Assembly (NCBI RefSeq): GCF_040364665.1
Contig: NZ_BAABWX010000004.1
Coordinates: forward strand, 62,001-126,000
Origin: Cognatishimia sp. WU-CL00825
GTDB taxonomy: Bacteria; Pseudomonadota; Alphaproteobacteria; Rhodobacterales; Rhodobacteraceae
Direction: 5' to 3'
DNA: 64,000 nt
Shown: in pieces, positions 60,024 to 64,000 of the stretch
Numbering within the stretch: the stretch's first letter is position 1
How the letters are laid out: every line of letters starts with the position of its first letter
Made by a program: the position numbers and the translations under genes
Notes under the pieces: model-generated
What the model was told of the DNA's origin: nothing
Seen by the model: the letters and a program-made list of their open reading frames with translations, nothing else
Databases searched by the model: none

Positions 60024-60381
60024 CTGTCGTTCCCCAAAATTTTCTTTTCTAGCCGGGGCGCAGATGGCCACAGGCGTCGTCGATTGAATTACCTGACCTA
60101 AAGCCGAATGTGAATGCAAGCGAAAGCTGGAAATTGTCCAACTTTTGTAAATTTTCGCTTGGCCTGAGTAATTCCCTCCAAAAGGACGTCAGATTTTGTG
60201 CCAAGTTTTTGGTAAGTCAAGCCAAAGGAAGGCGTCTTCTTGTGACAAATCAGCTTCGCGGGAACAAACGTGACGTTTACTTTCATTTTCGCGTCGCGTC
60301 CGCATTGACGCATCCCGCAATAAAGCGCTAGCAATCGCGCAACAAAATTTCTCGCCAGCCACCCGGAGGAAGGAAGCCCTG

Positions 60382-62031
60382 ATGGCCGAAATCGAACGCG
60401 AAGCAATGGAATATGACGTCGTTATCGTTGGCGCAGGCCCAGCAGGCCTGTCTGCAGCGATCCGTCTTAAGCAATTAGATGCCGATCTCAACGTTGTTGT
60501 ATTGGAAAAAGGCTCTGAAGTAGGGGCACATATCCTGTCGGGCGCTGTGCTTGATCCTGCGGGACTAACCCGGCTCATGCCGGACTGGAAAGAAAAAGGC
60601 GCGCCAGTGACAGTGCCGGTCAAAGAAGACAATTTTTATGTCTTGGGTGAAGCGGGCGGTATTCGTCTGCCGAACTTCATCATGCCGCCTTTGATGAACA
60701 ACCACGGAAACTACATCGTTTCGATGGGCAATGTTTGCCGTTGGATGGCCGAGCAAGCTGAAGCTCTCGGCGTTGAAATCTTTCCGGGCATGGCCTGCTC
60801 TGAACTGGTCTACGGCGAAAATGGTATCGTCAAAGGCGTGGTCGCTGGGGTCTTTGGCCTCGAATCCGATGGCACCCTTGGCCCTAACAGCGAGCCTGGA
60901 ATGGTGCTGCACGGAAAATACGTGTTCCTTTCTGAGGGTGTGCGCGGGTCGCTTTCAAAAGAAGTGATCGAAAAATACGGATTGGCTGACGAATGCGACG
61001 TTCCAAAATTTGGGCTTGGCATGAAAGAGATCTGGGAAGTGGACCCAGCCAAACATAATGAAGGTGAAGTCACCCACACCATGGGCTGGCCGCTGGGCTT
61101 CAAAAATTCAGGCGGCTCGTTTGTCTATCATTTGGACAATAACCAAGTGTACGTGGGCTATATTATCGACCTGAACTACAAGAACCCGCATCTCTTCCCT
61201 TATATGGAATTCCAACGCCTCAAGCATCATCCAAAAATTGCAGAGCTGCTTAAAGGTGGCAAACGCGTTGCTTATGGTGCCCGTGCGGTGACAAAGGGTG
61301 GGTATCAATCCATCCCACAGGTTGCCTTCCCTGGCGGTGCTTTGCTTGGCTGTTCAGCTGGTTTGGTGAACCTGCCCCGCATCAAGGGCAACCACAATGC
61401 AATGCATTCTGGTATCGACGCAGCAGAAGCGGCCTATGCGGCCATCAAAGAAGGTCGCTCCGGCGATACGCTGCATGACTATGGTGAAGCGCTGCGCAAA
61501 GGACCGGTTGGCAAAGACTTAAAACGCGTGCGCAATGTCGCCCCCCTTAACGGCAAATTGGGTCCCCTGGGCGGTTTGGCCTTGGGTGGCTTTGATATGT
61601 GGTTTCAGTCGATTTTCAAATTTTCGCTGTTTGGCACTGTCAAACACGGCAAAACGGATGCAGCGTCCACAGAACCAGCATCCGCACACAAGCCGATAGA
61701 TTATCCAAAACCTGACGGAAAGCTTTCCTTTGATCGCTTGACCAACGTTAGCTTTGCGATGACCAACCATGAAGAAAGCCAGCCTTGTCATTTGCAGCTT
61801 GCTGACCCGATGGTTCCGATCACGGATAACCTGCCAATGTACAACGAGCCGGCACAGCGCTATTGCCCTGCCGGTGTTTATGAAATCGTGGAAAAAGACG
61901 GCAAGCCCGAGTTTGTCGTGAATTTCCAGAACTGCGTGCATTGTAAAACCTGTGACATCAAAGACCCGGCACAGAATATCAACTGGGTGACGCCCCAGGG
62001 TGGCGACGGTCCAAACTATCCAAATATGTAA
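60382..62031 (+). CDS. electron transfer flavoprotein-ubiquinone oxidoreductase
   Basis: This enzyme passes electrons from ETF to the ubiquinone pool, connecting acyl-CoA dehydrogenases such as the one at 50856 to respiration. The 549-residue protein has the FAD loop DVVIVGAGPAGLSAAIRLKQ, a membrane-surface quinone region near residues 250-300, and the C-terminal 4Fe-4S ligands CPAGVY, then CVHCKTCDIKDP. A GGAGGAAGG site precedes ATG 60382. The 262-base upstream gap holds promoter sequence; I see nothing further in it. A terminator follows. Confidence 0.95.
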   Translation: MAEIEREAMEYDVVIVGAGPAGLSAAIRLKQLDADLNVVVLEKGSEVGAHILSGAVLDPAGLTRLMPDWKEKGAPVTVPVKEDNFYVLGEAGGIRLPNFIMPPLMNNHGNYIVSMGNVCRWMAEQAEALGVEIFPGMACSELVYGENGIVKGVVAGVFGLESDGTLGPNSEPGMVLHGKYVFLSEGVRGSLSKEVIEKYGLADECDVPKFGLGMKEIWEVDPAKHNEGEVTHTMGWPLGFKNSGGSFVYHLDNNQVYVGYIIDLNYKNPHLFPYMEFQRLKHHPKIAELLKGGKRVAYGARAVTKGGYQSIPQVAFPGGALLGCSAGLVNLPRIKGNHNAMHSGIDAAEAAYAAIKEGRSGDTLHDYGEALRKGPVGKDLKRVRNVAPLNGKLGPLGGLALGGFDMWFQSIFKFSLFGTVKHGKTDAASTEPASAHKPIDYPKPDGKLSFDRLTNVSFAMTNHEESQPCHLQLADPMVPITDNLPMYNEPAQRYCPAGVYEIVEKDGKPEFVVNFQNCVHCKTCDIKDPAQNINWVTPQGGDGPNYPNM

Positions 62032-62052
62032 GTTGCCCACAAACACATTTGC

Positions 62053-62080
62053 AAACGCCCGCTCTTTAGCGGGCGTTTTG
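62053..62080 (+). terminator. Rho-independent terminator after ETF-QO
   Basis: AAACGCCCGCT and AGCGGGCGTTT (62053-62063 with 62068-62078) form an 11-bp perfect stem with a CTTT loop and a T-rich tail, 22 bases past the stop. Confidence 0.9.
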
Positions 62081-62254
62081 CTCTCGATCTTGTGATCTAC
62101 AAACCCTGTTTAAGTACGCAGCTTCTCGCGCAGAATTGTTAGCACCTTCGATTATATTGGATTTTTCGCTTTCAGGAGCGACCAAAGTGGCATTGCCACT
62201 CAATTCTCTGACGTTTAGGGTTCTGGGCACGACCCCTTCAATAAGGAGCCGCTT

Positions 62255-63973
62255 GTGCCCAGAAATACCCTGCGAATGTTGGCTGTCACCGTCTTAATGG
62301 GCGGTTCAAGCCTTGCTGCCACGTCGGCCATAGCTGACAGTTCTGCTGGGGCCTATTTGGCGGCACGGTCTGCGAGCGCCAGCAGTGACTACGTCAGCGC
62401 AGCGCGCTATTACACCCAACTGCTAGCCCGAGCACCGTCGGATACTTTCTTGCTGGAAAACTTGGTTCTTGCAAATTTGGCATTGGGCAAGATGACATCC
62501 ACCATTCCGGTTGCCCGGATGCTGGATTCCCAAGGCGTCAATAGTCAGATCGGCAATATGGCCTTGTTCGCGGATGCGATCGACAAACAAAATTACGCTC
62601 GCGTTCTTGAGCGGGTATCCGAAGAGAAGGGCATCGGTCCGCTCGTCGACGGTTTGCTGAGCGCCTGGAGCCTATTGGGCGAAGGTGACATGGCTGCAGC
62701 CTTGGCTGAATTTGACCGCGTTGCCAGCCAACAGGGCTTGGCGGGTTTCGCGCTTTATCACAAAGCATTGGCATTGGCCTCGGTTGGGGATTTTGAGGGT
62801 GCCGAAAACATTTATGGCGGTGACAGCGCAAGTTCCGTGCGCGTTACCCGGCGTGGGGCGATGTCGCACATCGAAATTTTAAGTCAACTCGAGCGGAACG
62901 AGGACGCCCTGGTGGTGCTTGACGCGCTGTTTGGTTTGGATCTTGATCCACAGTTGCGTGCGATGCGTGCGCAGCTCTCTGCCGGAAAGACCCTGCCGTT
63001 TTCGCATGTGCGCAGCCCACGTGACGGCATGGCCGAGGTGTTTTATAGCATTGCAAGCGCCCTTCAGGACGAGGCCGCCGCGGATTACACGCTGCTTTAT
63101 ACCCGCACTGCTGAATTCCTAAGACCCGATCATGTTGACGCCTTATTGCTATCTGCGGAGCTTTTGGAATCCCTTCAGCAATACGATCTGGCCACCGAAG
63201 CCTATCAAAGCGTGCCCGCTGGCCATATTGCCTTTCATGCCGCTGAATTGGGCCGCGCCGACGCTCTGCGCCACAGCAACAAGGTCGAAGCTGCGGTAGA
63301 AGTGCTTCAGCAATTGGCCCGCACCCATGGCGACTTGCCAATCGTGCATACCTCGTTGGGCGATATTTTGCGCCAGCAGCAAGATTTTGAAAATGCCGCC
63401 AAAGCCTATGACCGTGCGCTTTCCTTGTTTGATGGGCCTGATGAAAGCCAGTGGTTTTCCTACTATGCGCGGGCGATTTCCTTTGAGCGCCTCGGTAAAT
63501 GGGAACAGGCCGAAGCCGATTTTCGCATGGCGCTTGATCTTAACCCGGGACAGCCCCAGGTTCTGAACTATCTCGGCTATTCTCTGGTTGAGAAGCAGAT
63601 CAAGCTCGACGAAGCACTGGCCATGATCGAAAGCGCCGTCGCCGCCCGACCTGACAGTGGCTATATTGTGGATAGTCTTGGCTGGGTGCTTTATCGGCTC
63701 GGCCGCTATGACGAAGCTGTCAGCCACATGGAGCGCGCCACCGAGTTGATGCCGGTTGATCCGGTTGTGAATGACCATCTTGGCGATGTGTATTGGGCCG
63801 TTGGGCGTAAAACCGAGGCGGAATTCCAATGGCGCAGAGCTCTGTCGTTTGTCGATGACGCCTCTGCAATAGAGGCCAACCCAGAGCGTATCCGGCGTAA
63901 ATTGGATGTTGGGCTTGATGTGGTGCTCGCCGAAGAGGGGCTTGACCCGATACAGGTGGCCAATGACGGCTAA
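62255..63973 (+). CDS. exported tetratricopeptide repeat protein
   Basis: This 572-residue TPR solenoid has a signal peptide (MLAVTVLMGGSSLAATSAIA). Repeats continue throughout, with the clearest near the end (FQNAAKAYDRALSLF-like, then AEADFRMALDLNPGQPQVLN, GYSLVEKQIKLDEALAMIES, and GRYDEAVSHMERATELMPVD). The C-terminus ends in VANDG. The start is GTG 62255, six bases after AAGGAG. The TPR and ispE reading frames overlap by 11 bases, so translation is coupled. Members of this arrangement may serve in envelope assembly, but no role is shown. Confidence 0.85.
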   Translation: MPRNTLRMLAVTVLMGGSSLAATSAIADSSAGAYLAARSASASSDYVSAARYYTQLLARAPSDTFLLENLVLANLALGKMTSTIPVARMLDSQGVNSQIGNMALFADAIDKQNYARVLERVSEEKGIGPLVDGLLSAWSLLGEGDMAAALAEFDRVASQQGLAGFALYHKALALASVGDFEGAENIYGGDSASSVRVTRRGAMSHIEILSQLERNEDALVVLDALFGLDLDPQLRAMRAQLSAGKTLPFSHVRSPRDGMAEVFYSIASALQDEAAADYTLLYTRTAEFLRPDHVDALLLSAELLESLQQYDLATEAYQSVPAGHIAFHAAELGRADALRHSNKVEAAVEVLQQLARTHGDLPIVHTSLGDILRQQQDFENAAKAYDRALSLFDGPDESQWFSYYARAISFERLGKWEQAEADFRMALDLNPGQPQVLNYLGYSLVEKQIKLDEALAMIESAVAARPDSGYIVDSLGWVLYRLGRYDEAVSHMERATELMPVDPVVNDHLGDVYWAVGRKTEAEFQWRRALSFVDDASAIEANPERIRRKLDVGLDVVLAEEGLDPIQVANDG

Positions 63974-64000
63974 GGTCACGGCCTTTGCCCCGGCTAAAAT
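63963..64000 (+). CDS. ispE: 4-diphosphocytidyl-2-C-methyl-D-erythritol kinase, N-terminal start
   Basis: Only the first 12 codons are in the window, starting at ATG 63963 inside the last codons of the TPR gene. They read TAKVTAFAPAK, which matches the conserved A-[FP]-A-K-[IL]-N start of IspE of the MEP isoprenoid pathway. The call rests on this short motif and the overlap with the TPR gene, so it is moderate. Confidence 0.65.
   Translation, partial: MTAKVTAFAPAK

Noticed and set aside
1..64000. CRISPR arrays, insertion sequences, prophage or integrase genes.
   Set aside because: No regular direct repeats, no transposase or integrase proteins, and no sharp change in composition were seen.

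Overview
The window looks like chromosomal DNA of a Rhodobacterales alphaproteobacterium, probably of the Roseobacter group. The reasons are the ccoP-ccoGHIS order with FNR-type boxes, the alphaproteobacterial aa3 oxidase subunit IV mini-gene, an ETF-ubiquinone oxidoreductase, a DmdC-like acyl-CoA dehydrogenase, a Tat-exported nitroreductase, a LytTR membrane regulator, and a TPR protein overlapping ispE. GC is moderate and gene density is high. I see no prophage, insertion sequence, CRISPR array or rRNA operon. Most of the window is core housekeeping sequence.

Layout. 1-6 kb: the end of ccoP, then a 430-base control region with two FNR-like boxes and stem-loops, then the cbb3 oxidase maturation operon ccoGHIS (electron transfer, heme-copper assembly, copper export ATPase). 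6-13 kb: FAH-family hydrolase, exported D,D-carboxypeptidase with a SPOR domain, HAD hydrolase, clpS, RsmC-like methyltransferase, an SDR without its catalytic lysine, and hemF. 12.4-17.4 kb: three small regulator/target modules (YafY-WYL with SRPBCC, MarR with a Tat nitroreductase, LysR with an SDR). 17.5-19.6 kb: hemC and hemE in divergent orientation. 19.6-25.5 kb: LytTR membrane regulator, a possible small-RNA unit, tRNA-Met(CAT), ABC-2 exporter, S49 peptidase with a coupled zinc-ribbon mini-protein, and a Ca/Na antiporter. 25.5-30 kb: uvrC, DMT transporter, pgsA-moaD-moaE. 30-36.3 kb: coiled-coil/OmpA pair, ubiA divergent from rsmE, a GNAT remnant, a membrane protein and gshA. 36.3-41.1 kb: YHS protein and a leftward operon pyrB / 33-aa membrane peptide / PH-like membrane protein / tail-anchored protein / inactive dihydroorotase homologue / plsY. 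41.2-49 kb: family-4-like uracil-DNA glycosylase, LysE exporter, moaB, RND efflux adaptor and pump, DsbD N-domain protein. 49-54 kb: AlgH, threonylcarbamoyl-AMP synthase, acyl-CoA dehydrogenase with MBL hydrolase and a DUF6173-like protein. 54-58.5 kb: aa3 oxidase subunit IV with a lipoprotein, then fdhD-mobA-mobB-moeA. 58.5-64 kb: membrane protein, greA, ETF-QO, TPR protein, start of ispE.

Themes. Respiratory assembly (cco, hem, coxIV, etf-QO) and molybdenum cofactor synthesis (moaD, moaE, moaB, mobA, mobB, moeA, fdhD) recur but are scattered. The features most worth following are the FNR-boxed structured intergenic region before ccoG, the promoter-to-terminator unit beside tRNA-Met, the paired palindromic operator of the MarR/nitroreductase operon, the pyrB operon with a degenerate dihydroorotase and membrane mini-proteins, and two genes below 50 codons (40050-40151 and 54218-54352).
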